Notes: generated from the sequence alone by a model not told the origin. A stretch of 64,000 nucleotides of DNA from Martelella mediterranea DSM 17316 (GCF_002043005.1 NZ_CP020330.1:124001-188000), one strand, 5' to 3'. Positions 19,496 through 28,549 are shown, numbered from the stretch's first letter. Program-made: numbers and translations.

Positions 19496-20358
19496 GCGCG
19501 CTTACCCCCAAGACCCGAGGGAAATGCGATCAACAGCACGATCATCATGACATAGATGATGAAGGCGCCGATTTCCGGCACGAAATACTTGCCCGCGACA
19601 TCGAAGACGCCAAGCAGCAATGCCGCGATCAGCGGTCCCTTGATCGATCCGGCGCCGCCGACGACCACGACCAGCAGGAAATAGACCATGTATTTCAACG
19701 GGAAGGTCGGATCGAGCCCGAGCACTTCCACGCCCAGCGCGCCGCCGAGACCGGCAAGGCCGGTGCCCAGCGCGAAGCAAAGCGCGAACACCAGATTGAC
19801 ATTGATGCCAAGGCCCGCCGCCGCATCCTGATTGTCGACGGCGGCGCGGATTTCCGCGCCGAAGCGGGTTTTCGACAGCATCAGGTGGAGCGCCAGCGTG
19901 ACGGCGGCGACAAAGGCGATCAGAAGCAGCCGGTATTTACCGAAGTCGACGCCCATGAACCGGACCTGCCCTTGCAGCATGTCCGGCATCGCTACGAACT
20001 GCTGTGACGCGCCGAAGAAATAGTGCGCGGCTGCAATCGAGGAGAACACGAAACCGACGGTAAACAGCATCTGGTCGAGATGCGGCGCCTTGTAGAGCCT
20101 TTGAAAAAAAAGACGCTCGGCGATGATACCGCAGAGCCCCGCCGCCACAAAGGCGAGCGGCAGGGTGGCGAGAAAGGGAATACCCGCCCTGTTGGCCAGA
20201 TAGACGCTTGCGTAACCGCCGATCATGGCGAACGACCCATGCGCCAGATTGATGAAATTCATCAGTCCCATGGTGATGGAAAGCCCGACGCCGACCAGAA
20301 ACAGCAAGCTGCCATAGGCCAGTCCGTCGAAGAGAATGCCGACAATATTACCTGCCAT
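19492..20358 (-). CDS. livH: Branched-chain-type ABC transporter permease LivH
   Basis: The 288-residue membrane protein has the LivH signature LMNFINLAHGSFAMIGGY near residue 32 and the AAVDNQDAAAGLGINVNLV coupling segment. About eight helices are seen. It lies 51 bases after the binding-protein gene, with a GC-rich hairpin in the gap, and overlaps livM. Confidence 0.93.
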   Translation of the reverse strand: MAGNIVGILFDGLAYGSLLFLVGVGLSITMGLMNFINLAHGSFAMIGGYASVYLANRAGIPFLATLPLAFVAAGLCGIIAERLFFQRLYKAPHLDQMLFTVGFVFSSIAAAHYFFGASQQFVAMPDMLQGQVRFMGVDFGKYRLLLIAFVAAVTLALHLMLSKTRFGAEIRAAVDNQDAAAGLGINVNLVFALCFALGTGLAGLGGALGVEVLGLDPTFPLKYMVYFLLVVVVGGAGSIKGPLIAALLLGVFDVAGKYFVPEIGAFIIYVMMIVLLIAFPSGLGGKRA

Positions 20359-20378
20359 TCAAAGCTCCGAAAAAGGAA

Positions 20379-20402
20379 GGCGGGCGGCAAAGCCGCCCCG
20401 CC
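20379..20402 (-). terminator. GC-rich hairpin between livK and livH
   Basis: GGCGGGCGGC and GCCGCCCCGCC flank a 3-base loop and can pair with one bulge. It sits just after the livK stop on the transcribed strand, with no T-run. Such hairpins usually stabilise the binding-protein message and reduce read-through to the permease genes. Confidence 0.5.
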
Positions 20403-20409
20403 CCTGGCC

Positions 20410-21588
20410 TCAAGGCGTCATGTCCCGGCTTTCGGGAAACTCGAAAAACTCGACATTCGAAAGCTGCCCGTCGACCGCCTCGACCTTGCGGACATAGATG
20501 GTCTGCACGATGTCGCGGTTTTCCGGGTCGATGGTGATCGGTCCACGCGGACTTTCTATGGTCGCGCCCTTCAGCGCCTCGACAATGGCCGGGCCCGAGG
20601 CATCGCCGCCGGTCTTTTCCAGCGCGTAGTAAAGCGCTGCCATGCCGTCATAGGCCGAAACCGAGAGGAAGTTCGGCCACGGGTCATCCGGATAGTCGGC
20701 GAGATAGGCTTCCACGAATTCCCGATTGAGGTCGGAATCATGCGCCATCGAATAGTGACCGGTGGTCACCACGCCAAGCCCGGCGTCGCCGGTCTGGCGA
20801 ATGGTCAACTCGTCGGTAAGATCGCCCGTGCCGAGCATGGTGATGCCCGCTTCCTTGAGGCCGCGCTGGTCAAATTCCTTGATGAAGTTGATGGTCGCCT
20901 CGCCCGGCGGCAGCCAGACGAACACCGCATCCGGCTTGGCATCCTTGATGCGCTGGATGAACGGTGCGAAATCCGGGTTTTGCGCGGGAACCCGCAGGCT
21001 GCCTGAAACCGTGCCGCCATTCGTCGTCATGCCGCGAATGAAAGCCGTTTCCGCATCGTGACCGGCCGTGATGTCGGCAACCAGCGTATAGACATTCTTG
21101 TAGCCCTGTTCGGCAGCGTACCGGCCGGCAGGCTCGGTGATCTGCGGCAGGGTCTGGCCGACGCGGATCATATAGGGGTTGGCCTCGGTGATATGCGACG
21201 ATGATGCGTTCATCACGATCATCGCCGTTTTGGTTTTCTCGGCCAGCGGCGCAGACGCCATCGCCGAAGCGGTGAAGGTGAAACCGGCCAGGACATCGAC
21301 ATGATCGCGCACGAGAAGATCCTGAACGGCGCGGCGGGCGCGATCGGGGGCAATGCCGCCGTCATCCTTGACGATCAGTTCGATCTTCTTGCCCGCAACC
21401 TCATCGCCATGCTGCTTCATGAACAGGTCAATGCCGTTCTGCATCTGGGTGCCGTAAATGCTGAACGGCCCTGAAAGCGACAGAACCACGCCAACCTTGA
21501 CGGTGTCGCCCGCGGCAAAGGCGGGAAGCCCTGCCGTCAATGCGGTTGCGGCCAGTGCCGCACCAAGAAAATATCTGCGTTTGATCAT
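20410..21588 (-). CDS. livK: Branched-chain-type ABC transporter substrate-binding protein (LivK-like)
   Basis: The 392-residue product starts with a Tat-like signal (IKRRYFLGAALAATALTAG, cut near PAFAAGD). A type I periplasmic-binding fold follows: VKVGVVLSLSGPFSIYG, and KKIELIVKDDGGIAPDRARRAVQDLL (near residue 80). The start is the ATG after AGGAGGAAGACTAAA; a longer reading was dropped. In meta-cleavage operons such receptors bind aromatic acids (benzoate- or phenylpropionate-like), which is the expected ligand class here. Confidence 0.92.
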   Translation of the reverse strand: MIKRRYFLGAALAATALTAGLPAFAAGDTVKVGVVLSLSGPFSIYGTQMQNGIDLFMKQHGDEVAGKKIELIVKDDGGIAPDRARRAVQDLLVRDHVDVLAGFTFTASAMASAPLAEKTKTAMIVMNASSSHITEANPYMIRVGQTLPQITEPAGRYAAEQGYKNVYTLVADITAGHDAETAFIRGMTTNGGTVSGSLRVPAQNPDFAPFIQRIKDAKPDAVFVWLPPGEATINFIKEFDQRGLKEAGITMLGTGDLTDELTIRQTGDAGLGVVTTGHYSMAHDSDLNREFVEAYLADYPDDPWPNFLSVSAYDGMAALYYALEKTGGDASGPAIVEALKGATIESPRGPITIDPENRDIVQTIYVRKVEAVDGQLSNVEFFEFPESRDMTP

Positions 21589-21661
21589 TTTAGTCTTCCT
21601 CCTCAAAAATATGACGACGGCAGCCGGGTCTCCTCCATGAAAACCCGGTCCGGCTTGCTGT

Positions 21662-22459
21662 TCAGTCCAGATTGTTGCCGAAAGCGGCGCGAACCGACCC
21701 AAGGCCTTCAATGTCGGCCTCAAACTGGTCTCCGGGGGAAACTGGGGCCATGGGGCCTAGCGCGCCGGTCATGATGAGATCGCCGGCCAGAAGCGGCGTG
21801 CCGAAGGCGGCCATCCTGCGCGCCAGCCACAGCGCCGCGTTGAGCGGATGACCGAGGCAAGCCGCGCCGGACCCGGTCGAAACCGTTTCACCGTTTCGGG
21901 TCATGGCCATTGACAGGGTTTTGAGATCGAGGCCGGCAAGCGGCACCGGAACCCCGCCCAGAACCACGAGCCCGGACGATGCATTGTCGGCAACCGTATC
22001 GTTAAAGCGGATGTTCCAGTCGGCAATCCGGCTGCCGACGACCTCGATGGCGGGAAGGGCAAAATCGACGGCGCGGATCAATTCGACCAGCGTCACATCG
22101 GCCGCCTTGAGGTCGGCCTTCAACACCAGCGCGATCTCCGCCTCCGCTTTCGGCTGCATCACCCGCGCAAACGGTATCTCCTCATCATCGCCGTAAATCA
22201 TATCGGCGAAAAGCGTGCCGAAATCCGGCTGATCGACGCCGAGTTGCGCCTGCACTGCCTTGGCCGTCAACCCGATCTTGCGACCGACGATCCGGCGACC
22301 GGACGACACCCAATGCTCGACATTGGCGCGCTGGACCGCATAGGCGGTCTCGCCGTCATCGTTGGGCATGGCATCACGGATCGGGACGATGGGCTTTGCC
22401 GTTTCCTCGGCGGCAAGAAGCGCGCCCGCGAGTTGCCGGACCAATGCGGGATCGACCAT
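21662..22459 (-). CDS. mhpD: 2-keto-4-pentenoate hydratase
   Basis: The 265-residue enzyme belongs to the MhpD/BphH hydratase group. [24 protein letters not shown] near residue 58 and [16 protein letters not shown] near 103 carry the acidic metal-binding residues. It hydrates 2-hydroxypenta-2,4-dienoate to 4-hydroxy-2-oxovalerate, the substrate of the aldolase encoded at 14985. A GTG six bases upstream forms a GTGA overlap with the hydroxylase stop and may be the real start. Confidence 0.93.
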   Translation of the reverse strand: MVDPALVRQLAGALLAAEETAKPIVPIRDAMPNDDGETAYAVQRANVEHWVSSGRRIVGRKIGLTAKAVQAQLGVDQPDFGTLFADMIYGDDEEIPFARVMQPKAEAEIALVLKADLKAADVTLVELIRAVDFALPAIEVVGSRIADWNIRFNDTVADNASSGLVVLGGVPVPLAGLDLKTLSMAMTRNGETVSTGSGAACLGHPLNAALWLARRMAAFGTPLLAGDLIMTGALGPMAPVSPGDQFEADIEGLGSVRAAFGNNLD

Positions 22460-22461
22460 GA

Positions 22462-24177
22462 TCACGCCTCCCTCGCCAGGGTCATCGGCTGCGGCTTGCC
22501 GGGATAGGACATGGCGCGCGCCAGCGAGCGTGACACTTCAGTCACGGTCAGCGGCGTCGCCGTTGCTGCCACCACCCGGTCCGGTCGCAGGAAAACGACC
22601 GACTCCGGCCAATTGCCGAACCACTCCTTCAGCCGCCCCTGCTGATCGCCGATCTCGACGACGCCGTTCATCGCATCGGTTCCGAAGCCGAGCGCCTCAT
22701 CGGGCCTGACCCCGAGCTGCACGTCGGGCTTGACGCAGATGAAGACCGCGCCGAGCGCCTGCCACATCGCAATCTGGTCGGCATCCATATATTGCAGCGG
22801 ATTGTTGCCCCAGGAGAGGATTGCGAAATTGGGACCGATCAGGTCGTCCATGCGCCTGACCTCGCCCCTGACGGTGCGCACCCGCGGCTGGATGAACAGG
22901 CGACCGACCGGGCTTTCCTTGCTTTTGACGCGACTTGGAACCAGCGCGCCCTCGGTAAAACGCGGCATCGGCTTGAAGCGCATCTCGACGATGTAGCGCT
23001 TGACGGCGGGAAACAGGTTCAGGAACCGGGTGACGCCATCGCGCACCGTGCCGAGAAACGCATAAGGCGGATTGAACACCTTGCCGACCATGACCGAAAG
23101 GTCGATCATCGCCCGGGCATGGCTGCGCCGTTCGCTCTCATAGGTATCGAGAATGTCCGGCCCCAGACGACCATTCACCACCATGGCCAGCTTCCAGCCG
23201 AGATTGGCGGCGTCGCGAATACCGCTGTTATATCCCTGCCCCTGCCAGACCGGCATGATATGGGCAGCGTCGCCGGCAAGCATGACCCGCCCCACGCGGA
23301 AGCGATTGGCAAGCCGCGCATTGTGATTATAGACGCGGCGGCGGATCAGCTTCGCCTCTTCGGGCTTTTCCAGAACCTTGGCCAGCAGGGCGCGCATGAC
23401 GTCAGTACGCTCGAAATGGGCTTCGTCCTCATCCTTCATCACCATGAATTCGAAACGGCGCACGCCGTGCGGCAATGCGGCGGAGACGTAAGGCCGCTTC
23501 GGATCGCAAACCAGGTAGAGATTGGGCGTACCGACGGGATCGTTCTCGACATCGACGACCATCCATTGATTGGCGGCCGTCTTGCCTTCGAAGGCAAGGC
23601 CCAATGCCTCGCGGACCGGACTGCGGCCGCCATCGGCGCCGACCATATAGTCCGCGCTGATGGTGAAGGGACCGTCCGAACCTTCCACCGTCGCGACCAC
23701 GCCGTCCGCGTCCTGCTTTAGGCTCTTGAATTCGGTCGCAAACAAGACCTTCACATGGCTGTAGCGGGAAAGGCCCTCATAGAGAATCCGGTCGGCCTGC
23801 GGCTGGATGAAGGCGTTGCGGCGCGACCAGCCGAACTCGTCGGTTTTCGGCTCGAGAGAAGCCCAGCAGCGCCCCTTCGCGGTCAGGAACCGCATCCAGT
23901 GCAAGGGCGTGGTGTGCGGCTCGATCCTGTCGGCGAGCCCGATGCCCTGCATGGTGCGCATTGCCTCATCGTCAATGCCGATGGCGCGCGGATAGTCGAT
24001 CAGCTCCGGCAGCGCCTCAATCACGATCGTCTCGACACCATAGCCGCCAAGATAATTGGCGAGCGTCAGGCCAACGGGGCCCGCGCCCGCAATTAGAACC
24101 CGCGCCTTCATCGGGGTCGCGCGCCCGGTCTCGGCCGCCGCGGCTGCATCTTGATGTGAACTGGCGGAAAATGTCAT
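22462..24177 (-). CDS. mhpA: MhpA-like FAD-dependent monooxygenase (3-hydroxyphenylpropionate hydroxylase type)
   Basis: The 571-residue flavoprotein has the [17 protein letters not shown] dinucleotide fold near residue 28, the [14 protein letters not shown] (DG) motif and [18 protein letters not shown], which is almost the MhpA consensus. MhpA-type enzymes add an ortho hydroxyl to 3-hydroxyphenylpropionate-like acids to make the catechol for ring cleavage. The start is placed at the ATG with GAGGAG 7 bases upstream; an ATG 22 codons later is the next choice. It is the first gene of a nine-gene minus-strand operon and faces the IclR gene. Confidence 0.92.
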   Translation of the reverse strand: MTFSASSHQDAAAAAETGRATPMKARVLIAGAGPVGLTLANYLGGYGVETIVIEALPELIDYPRAIGIDDEAMRTMQGIGLADRIEPHTTPLHWMRFLTAKGRCWASLEPKTDEFGWSRRNAFIQPQADRILYEGLSRYSHVKVLFATEFKSLKQDADGVVATVEGSDGPFTISADYMVGADGGRSPVREALGLAFEGKTAANQWMVVDVENDPVGTPNLYLVCDPKRPYVSAALPHGVRRFEFMVMKDEDEAHFERTDVMRALLAKVLEKPEEAKLIRRRVYNHNARLANRFRVGRVMLAGDAAHIMPVWQGQGYNSGIRDAANLGWKLAMVVNGRLGPDILDTYESERRSHARAMIDLSVMVGKVFNPPYAFLGTVRDGVTRFLNLFPAVKRYIVEMRFKPMPRFTEGALVPSRVKSKESPVGRLFIQPRVRTVRGEVRRMDDLIGPNFAILSWGNNPLQYMDADQIAMWQALGAVFICVKPDVQLGVRPDEALGFGTDAMNGVVEIGDQQGRLKEWFGNWPESVVFLRPDRVVAATATPLTVTEVSRSLARAMSYPGKPQPMTLAREA

Positions 24178-24285
24178 GATCTGGCTCCTCGGCATTGTCG
24201 TCCGGGAGACGTTCTCCTCCGCGCCCCGGCAACCGGGATCAGCTATCAGCAGGCTTGCAAAGTTAACAACGATCATGAAAGATTC

Positions 24286-24300
24286 GTGCACATAGTGCAC
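24286..24300. promoter_or_regulatory. GTGCAC-N3-GTGCAC site upstream of iclR and mhpA (IclR operator candidate)
   Basis: The 15-bp sequence GTGCACATAGTGCAC consists of two palindromic GTGCAC half-sites with 3-base spacing. It lies 16 bases before the chosen iclR start and 109 bases upstream of the mhpA ATG. A near copy occurs at 26332-26346 in the other divergent promoter region of the same pathway. Binding by the local IclR protein, including self-control, is inferred. Confidence 0.7.
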
Positions 24301-24315
24301 ATGACGGGAGCTCAA

Positions 24316-25128
24316 ATGGGAGACGCAAGCCACACGCCATACAAGCCTGTCCAAGGGCTTTCGCGCGGCCTCGCTTTGTTGCGATCTCTCAATCAGGCCG
24401 AGGGCGGGTGGGCTACCGTGGGGGAGCTGAGCACGGCGACGGGGCTGCACCGAACGACTGTGCGCCGGCTTCTGGAAACCCTCCAGAACGAGGGGCTGGT
24501 GCGCCGTTCGGCATCCGACGACAGCTACAGGCTGACACCAGGCGTCTACGGCCTGAGCGACGGCTACAATGAAGACGAGTGGATTTCGGAAGCAGCTTCC
24601 GTCGTTCTCGGCGAACTGCTCGTGAAGGTCGTCTGGCCCTCGGATCTGGCAACGCTGGACGGGCTTTCCATGCGGGTGCGCGAGACCACGCACCGCTTCA
24701 GCCCGCTGTCATTTCACAAGGTCACGGTGCGGCGCCGCCTGCCGCTGACCACAACGGCGCTGGGCCGCGCCTATCTTGCCTTCTGTCCGGATGAGGAACG
24801 CCAAAAGCTGCTTGCGGGCCTTGCGCAGCAGCCTGGATCGCTTCTGGCGGAGCCATCGGCGCGGAGCGCCTTCGAGGCGCAGCTCGATGACCACCGGAAA
24901 AACGGCTACGCATTTGCCAATGGCGACTGGACTCGCGAGCAGAAGATCATGGCGCTCGCGGTTCCGGTCATGCATGGCGACAAGGTGGCCGGCTGCATCA
25001 ATGTCGTGATGCTGCGATCGGCCATGAGCCTGTCGCAGGCATGCGAGAAATATCTCGCGCCGCTTCGGGAAGCGGCGCGCAAGGTCGAAGATTATTTGGC
25101 CGGGGCGGGGACGAGCTCATTGCGATAA
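24316..25128 (+). CDS. IclR family transcriptional regulator of the meta-cleavage cluster
   Basis: The 270-residue protein has an N-terminal winged helix (ATVGELSTATGLHRTTVRRLL, only the core shown) and the IclR ligand domain with a late CINVVMLRSAMSL segment. The start at 24316 has GGGAG 5 bases upstream. Readings from the GTG at 24286 or ATG at 24301 would begin in or against the operator. MhpR and PcaU-type relatives sense phenylpropanoid or protocatechuate-like acids. Its 3' end overlaps the convergent dioxygenase gene by 37 bases. Confidence 0.92.
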   Translation: MGDASHTPYKPVQGLSRGLALLRSLNQAEGGWATVGELSTATGLHRTTVRRLLETLQNEGLVRRSASDDSYRLTPGVYGLSDGYNEDEWISEAASVVLGELLVKVVWPSDLATLDGLSMRVRETTHRFSPLSFHKVTVRRRLPLTTTALGRAYLAFCPDEERQKLLAGLAQQPGSLLAEPSARSAFEAQLDDHRKNGYAFANGDWTREQKIMALAVPVMHGDKVAGCINVVMLRSAMSLSQACEKYLAPLREAARKVEDYLAGAGTSSLR

Positions 25129-26120
25129 AGCCCGGCGCAGCCGGTGGTGTCGCGGCCGCGGCTGCCTGTCGATGTGTCGATGGGATCGCCATACCAGGTC
25201 ATGCCGTCCGGAAACGCTTCCTGTTCCCATTCGATCGCCTTCCAGTCGGGATCGAAAATCAGATAGCCGCCGGCGTAAAGCTCGACGCGGTGGTCGGACC
25301 CCGGATCATGAATGTAAAGATACATCGCCTGCCCGATGCCGTGCTTGCCCGGCCCGACGCCATAGGAAACGTCGAGATCGCGCAGCGTGTCGGCCGCGGT
25401 CAAGACGTCGGAAAAATCCTGCAGGTTGAAGGCGATGTGATGAAGCTGGGCCGTCTTGTTGAGACCATTGGCGACAATCGCCAGGTCGTGCACCTGCGGC
25501 GTCACCGACATCCAGGAGGCGAGCACGGTTCCCGGCCGGTTCGGCAAATGGGCGAATTCGCGGCGCTTGAAGCCGAGCGTATCGCGCACCCAGCTTTCAG
25601 CCTGATTGATGGTGTCCGGCGAGGTCTGGATGTTGAAATGATCGATCCGGCGCACACCGAGGCCACGGCGTTTCGAGCTGTTGGACGGCAGGCGCGAGCG
25701 CATGCTTTCCGGCGCCAGCGGCTTTTCCATATCGTAGTAGAGTTCGAACGGATGGCCGCCGCCGGGCAGAAGGAAGCGGATCGCTTCACCACGCCCGGCT
25801 TCGGCGCCGGCGGGCACTTCAAGGACCTCGATTCCCTGCCGGCTCAGTTCCTCATGGAACAGCGCCACATCCTGCGGGCGCTTGACGCGGAATGAGAACG
25901 CATTGACGACGGCCTCTTCCTGTTCGGTCAGAACCAGGGAATGATGACCGAGTTCCTGATAGCAGCGCAAATAGGACACATTGTCCTTGCGCTCGACCTC
26001 TTCCATGCCCAGCGTATCGCGGAAGAAGAACAGCGACTTTTCGATATCCCTGGTGCCGAGATTGACGGTACCGCATTGGGCAATCTGCGGCCCGGGGTCA
26101 AACTGGTCTGAAAATGCCAT
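25092..26120 (-). CDS. Type I (VOC-fold) extradiol ring-cleavage dioxygenase
   Basis: The 342-residue enzyme has two VOC domains. The C-terminal one shows the 2-His-1-Glu iron site: RRIDHFNIQTSP, LHHIAFNL and HRVELYAGGYLIFD. The start has GGAGGCTTTCC upstream. It should open the catechol made by the MhpA-like hydroxylase next to a hydroxyl. E. coli MhpB does the same job with the unrelated LigB-type fold, so this cluster uses a different ring-cleavage family. The product would be passed to the MhpC-like hydrolase encoded divergently. Confidence 0.93.
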   Translation of the reverse strand: MAFSDQFDPGPQIAQCGTVNLGTRDIEKSLFFFRDTLGMEEVERKDNVSYLRCYQELGHHSLVLTEQEEAVVNAFSFRVKRPQDVALFHEELSRQGIEVLEVPAGAEAGRGEAIRFLLPGGGHPFELYYDMEKPLAPESMRSRLPSNSSKRRGLGVRRIDHFNIQTSPDTINQAESWVRDTLGFKRREFAHLPNRPGTVLASWMSVTPQVHDLAIVANGLNKTAQLHHIAFNLQDFSDVLTAADTLRDLDVSYGVGPGKHGIGQAMYLYIHDPGSDHRVELYAGGYLIFDPDWKAIEWEQEAFPDGMTWYGDPIDTSTGSRGRDTTGCAGLYRNELVPAPAK

Positions 26121-26434
26121 GGAAAGCCTCCCTGAAAATGGCAACACTTCTCTAGCCGGGAAACCGCCTGCGGCTTCCTGGACATTTCGTCCCGGCCGCG
26201 ACATGCGTGGCACTGGCCTTTGATATGAATACGTCTGGCGAGCGCCGCTCCTCGCGGCATTGGGACCGCGCCGTCCGCTTTTCATTGGCTAACAGAGACG
26301 AAACAGGCGGGACAATCTTCAAATCGGCGACGTGCACAATGTGCACAGCATCGGCGGGCCGTTTGCGTGCGCCGCGACGAGGTCGCTAAGTTCGCCGCGA
26401 AGAAACCGCCATCACGGAATTCGGAGGAGTTTTC
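26121..26434. promoter_or_regulatory. Divergent promoter region between dioxygenase and MhpC-like hydrolase genes
   Basis: These 314 bases hold no convincing gene. They contain the second GTGCAC-N3-GTGCAC site (26332-26346) and the ribosome site GGAGGAG before the hydrolase start. Both genes probably start transcription here. Confidence 0.5.
26332..26346. promoter_or_regulatory. Second GTGCAC-N3-GTGCAC site (IclR operator candidate)
   Basis: GTGCACAATGTGCAC matches the site at 24286-24300 in both half-sites and spacing. It lies 88 bases before the mhpC-like start and 211 bases upstream of the dioxygenase start. The repeat of a specific 15-bp pattern in both control regions of one pathway supports a shared regulator. 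Confidence 0.7.
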
Positions 26435-27295
26435 ATGGCTCATATATTTACGGCGGAAGAGACCAGCCGTTTTGCGCAGATCGCCGATGGCGACGGCACG
26501 TTGAAAATTCATTACAACGACTGCGACCCCAGGAACGGCGGCGAGACCGTGGTCATGCTGCACGGTTCCGGTCCCGGGGCGACGGGCTGGGCAAACTTCA
26601 ATCGCAATATCCAACCCCTGACCGACGCAGGCTATCGCGTCGTGCTGATGGATTGCCCCGGCTGGGGCGAGAGCGACACGGTGATATCCGCCGGTTCACG
26701 CTCCGACCTGAACGCGCGGATGCTGAACGGCCTTGTCGAGGCACTGGCGCTTGAGAAGATACACATCATCGGAAACTCGATGGGCGGCCACAGCGCTGTC
26801 GCCTTTGCGCTCGCGCATCCCGAAAAGGTCGGCAAGCTGATCCTGATGGGGGGCGGCACCGGCGGCACCAGCCTGTTCACGCCGCAGCCCGCCGAAGGCA
26901 TCAAGCTGATCGGCGCGCTTTACCGCAATCCCACCATTGAGAACCTGAAGAAAATGATGGAGGTTTTCGTCTTCGATCCGAGCGATCTCACCGAAGAGCT
27001 GTTCGAGACGCGATTGAAGAACATTCTGGCGCGCCGCGACCATCTGGAAAATTTCGTCAAGAGCCTGGCGATCAATCCGCGCCAGTTCCCGAATGTCGAT
27101 CACCGGCTGCACGAGATTACCGCCGAGACGCTGATCGTCTGGGGTCGCAACGACCGCTTCGTGCCGATGGACACCGGCATCAGGCTCGTCGCGGGCATCC
27201 AGAATTCCGAACTGCACGTCTTCAACCGATGCGGCCACTGGGTTCAGTGGGAACATGCCGACAAGTTCAACCGGATGGTGCTCGACTTTCTGTGA
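26435..27295 (+). CDS. mhpC: Meta-cleavage product hydrolase (MhpC/BphD family alpha/beta hydrolase)
   Basis: The 286-residue alpha/beta hydrolase has an oxyanion [13 protein letters not shown] motif and the nucleophile elbow GNSMGG. The acid is in WGRNDRFVP and the His in CGHWVQWEH. This is the layout of MhpC and BphD C-C bond hydrolases, which split the ring-cleavage product into 2-hydroxypenta-2,4-dienoate and a dicarboxylic or carboxylic acid. It supplies MhpD, encoded at 21662. RBS GGAGGAG lies 8 bases upstream. Confidence 0.94.
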   Translation: MAHIFTAEETSRFAQIADGDGTLKIHYNDCDPRNGGETVVMLHGSGPGATGWANFNRNIQPLTDAGYRVVLMDCPGWGESDTVISAGSRSDLNARMLNGLVEALALEKIHIIGNSMGGHSAVAFALAHPEKVGKLILMGGGTGGTSLFTPQPAEGIKLIGALYRNPTIENLKKMMEVFVFDPSDLTEELFETRLKNILARRDHLENFVKSLAINPRQFPNVDHRLHEITAETLIVWGRNDRFVPMDTGIRLVAGIQNSELHVFNRCGHWVQWEHADKFNRMVLDFL

Positions 27296-27348
27296 CCTGC
27301 TGCCCTCGAGATCTTTGCTTGCAAGGGAGATTCGCGCCGGAACTGGCT

Positions 27349-27380
27349 GGAGCCGCGCATCCATTCGGATGCACGGCTCC
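27349..27380 (+). terminator. Hairpin downstream of the MhpC-like gene
   Basis: GGAGCCG and GCATCC pair with GGATGC and CGGCTCC across a 4-base loop, with one C/A mismatch, giving a stem of about 13 bp. No T-run follows. It probably marks the end of the hydrolase transcript. Confidence 0.55.
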
Positions 27381-27392
27381 AACCTATTGAAT

Positions 27393-28029
27393 CTATCGCA
27401 TCAATGGCGCGTCCAGAAGGCCTCTCAAGGCGTCGTCTCGAAGATCGCGAGATCCTGTGGGGCACGGTTCGCTCGCCGAGCAGAAAGCGGCCGGTGGGGA
27501 AGGGTATCGTGTAAGGTTCAGGACCATCGTTGAAGATCGCCGCCACCTTTCCGCGCCGCACCAGGCGCACCGGTTCCGGCATTGCGACACGGGCAATACC
27601 GGCCGCATCCAAAAGGCGGCCAAAGAGCGCGTGGAGAAGCGCGGAATCGAGCCAAGCGCCAAGATAGCTCGCCTCTTCACCTGCCACTATGACCGGCTGG
27701 CCGACTTCGGTCGCAAGCTTTGAAGGAAGCGCGGTCTCCAGTCGCTCCAGCCGGCGGGAAGCGGCGCCGGAAAGCCCCTCACCTTCCACGGCTACGGTGA
27801 GACCCGGCCTGAGCGAGGAGACTTCTGCAACCTTCAGCGGCAGAAACGCCTGCAGCGGCCCCGGCGGCAGGGTTTCCGGGATTTCGAAATTGCCAAGCTT
27901 GGAGCCGGAGCGCGGGCCGAAGACGAGATGCGCATCGTTTTCTCGAAACGCCGCCAGTGCGCATTGTCGAAGCCTTTTCAAACCCGGGACGAAATTTTCG
28001 CCGAAGCCGGAAAAAGCGGTTGCCTTCAA
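27393..28029 (-). pseudogene. Beta-galactosidase (GH42) C-terminal remnant, frameshifted
   Basis: About 200 residues read as the trimerisation and C-terminal beta domains of a GH42 beta-galactosidase: LVFGPRSGSKLGNFEIP, then LPLKVAEVSSLRPG, then VRRGKVAAIFNDG. The catalytic TIM barrel is absent. Near 27465 the similarity moves to another frame, which ends naturally as RDLRDDALRGLLDAPLMR, so a one-base shift is likely. The break at about 28029 lies next to the promoter of the zinc genes. It is a dead gene fragment, probably cut when that island was inserted. Confidence 0.75.
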
Positions 28030-28047
28030 ATCACGCGTTCGATAAAC

Positions 28048-28065
28048 GTAATGGTATTACATTAC
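28048..28065. promoter_or_regulatory. Zur-box-like inverted repeat
   Basis: GTAATGGTATTACATTAC has a perfect outer inverted repeat, GTAATG...CATTAC, and resembles zinc-uptake regulator (Zur) boxes of alphaproteobacteria. It lies 15-32 bases upstream of the aztA remnant and the zinc genes that follow. Binding is inferred. Confidence 0.65.
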
Positions 28066-28079
28066 TGAATCTCCTGTCT

Positions 28080-28265
28080 ATGGACGAGACTCTTTCGATG
28101 GCCGAGGCCTGCCTGACCTTTCGCGATCTGACGCTTGGATATCACCGGCATCCGGCCGTGCATCACCTGAACGGCGTTATCGGCAAGGGCAGCCTGACGG
28201 CGGTGGTCGGCGGCAACGGGTCGGGCAAATCGACGCTGATGAAGGGCATTGTCGGGCTGCTGTGA
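28080..28265 (+). pseudogene. aztA: Zinc ABC transporter ATP-binding protein AztA, N-terminal remnant
   Basis: Only 61 residues remain. They begin as an AztA/ZnuC-type ATPase (LTFRDLTLGYHRHP) and run through Walker A (GGNGSGKST) to LMKGIVGLL, then a stop. The signature motif, Walker B and H-loop are missing, so it cannot hydrolyse ATP as a transporter subunit. The stop overlaps the next ATG as TGATG, the arrangement expected at the original aztA-aztB junction. This suggests an internal deletion of most of aztA rather than a nonsense mutation. ATGs at 28080 and 28098 are both possible starts. Confidence 0.8.
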
Positions 28266-28537
28266 TGATCTACGACGCTCTCGTGCTTCCCTTTATCGAG
28301 TTCGCTTTCATGCAGAGGGCCGTGTCCGGCGCGCTGATGCTGTCGCTCAGCGCCGCTTTTGCCGAAAACATTTCCGACGCCCGCCTCGTCGAACAGATCG
28401 CGTCCGAAGCCGGACTGGAACTTGGGGGAACGCTCTATTCGGATGCGTTGTCTTCAGCGGATGGCCCTGCGCCGCGCTATATCGACATGATGCACTACAA
28501 CGTCGAAACGCTCGCCGCCGCCATCAACAACAGCTGA
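28265..28537 (+). pseudogene. Chimeric aztB (N-terminal) - aztC (C-terminal) deletion remnant
   Basis: The 90-residue frame has two halves. The first 30 residues (MIYDALVLPFIEFAFMQRAV) look like the start of a zinc ABC permease (AztB/ZnuB type). From about residue 31 (FAENISDARLVEQIASEAGL) the sequence is the C-terminus of a zinc-binding periplasmic protein (AztC/TroA type), with LYSDALSSADGPAPRYIDMM. Joining these in frame needs a deletion of most of aztB and the front of aztC. The product lacks both a channel and a complete metal site and is presumably non-functional. An assembly collapse is the main alternative. Confidence 0.8.
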
Positions 28538-28549
28538 CACCAACAAAAG

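Noticed and set aside
24286..24315. GTG (24286) or ATG (24301) as start of the IclR gene
   Set aside because: They begin within or directly against the GTGCAC operator and lack a ribosome site, whereas 24316 has GGGAG at 5 bases.
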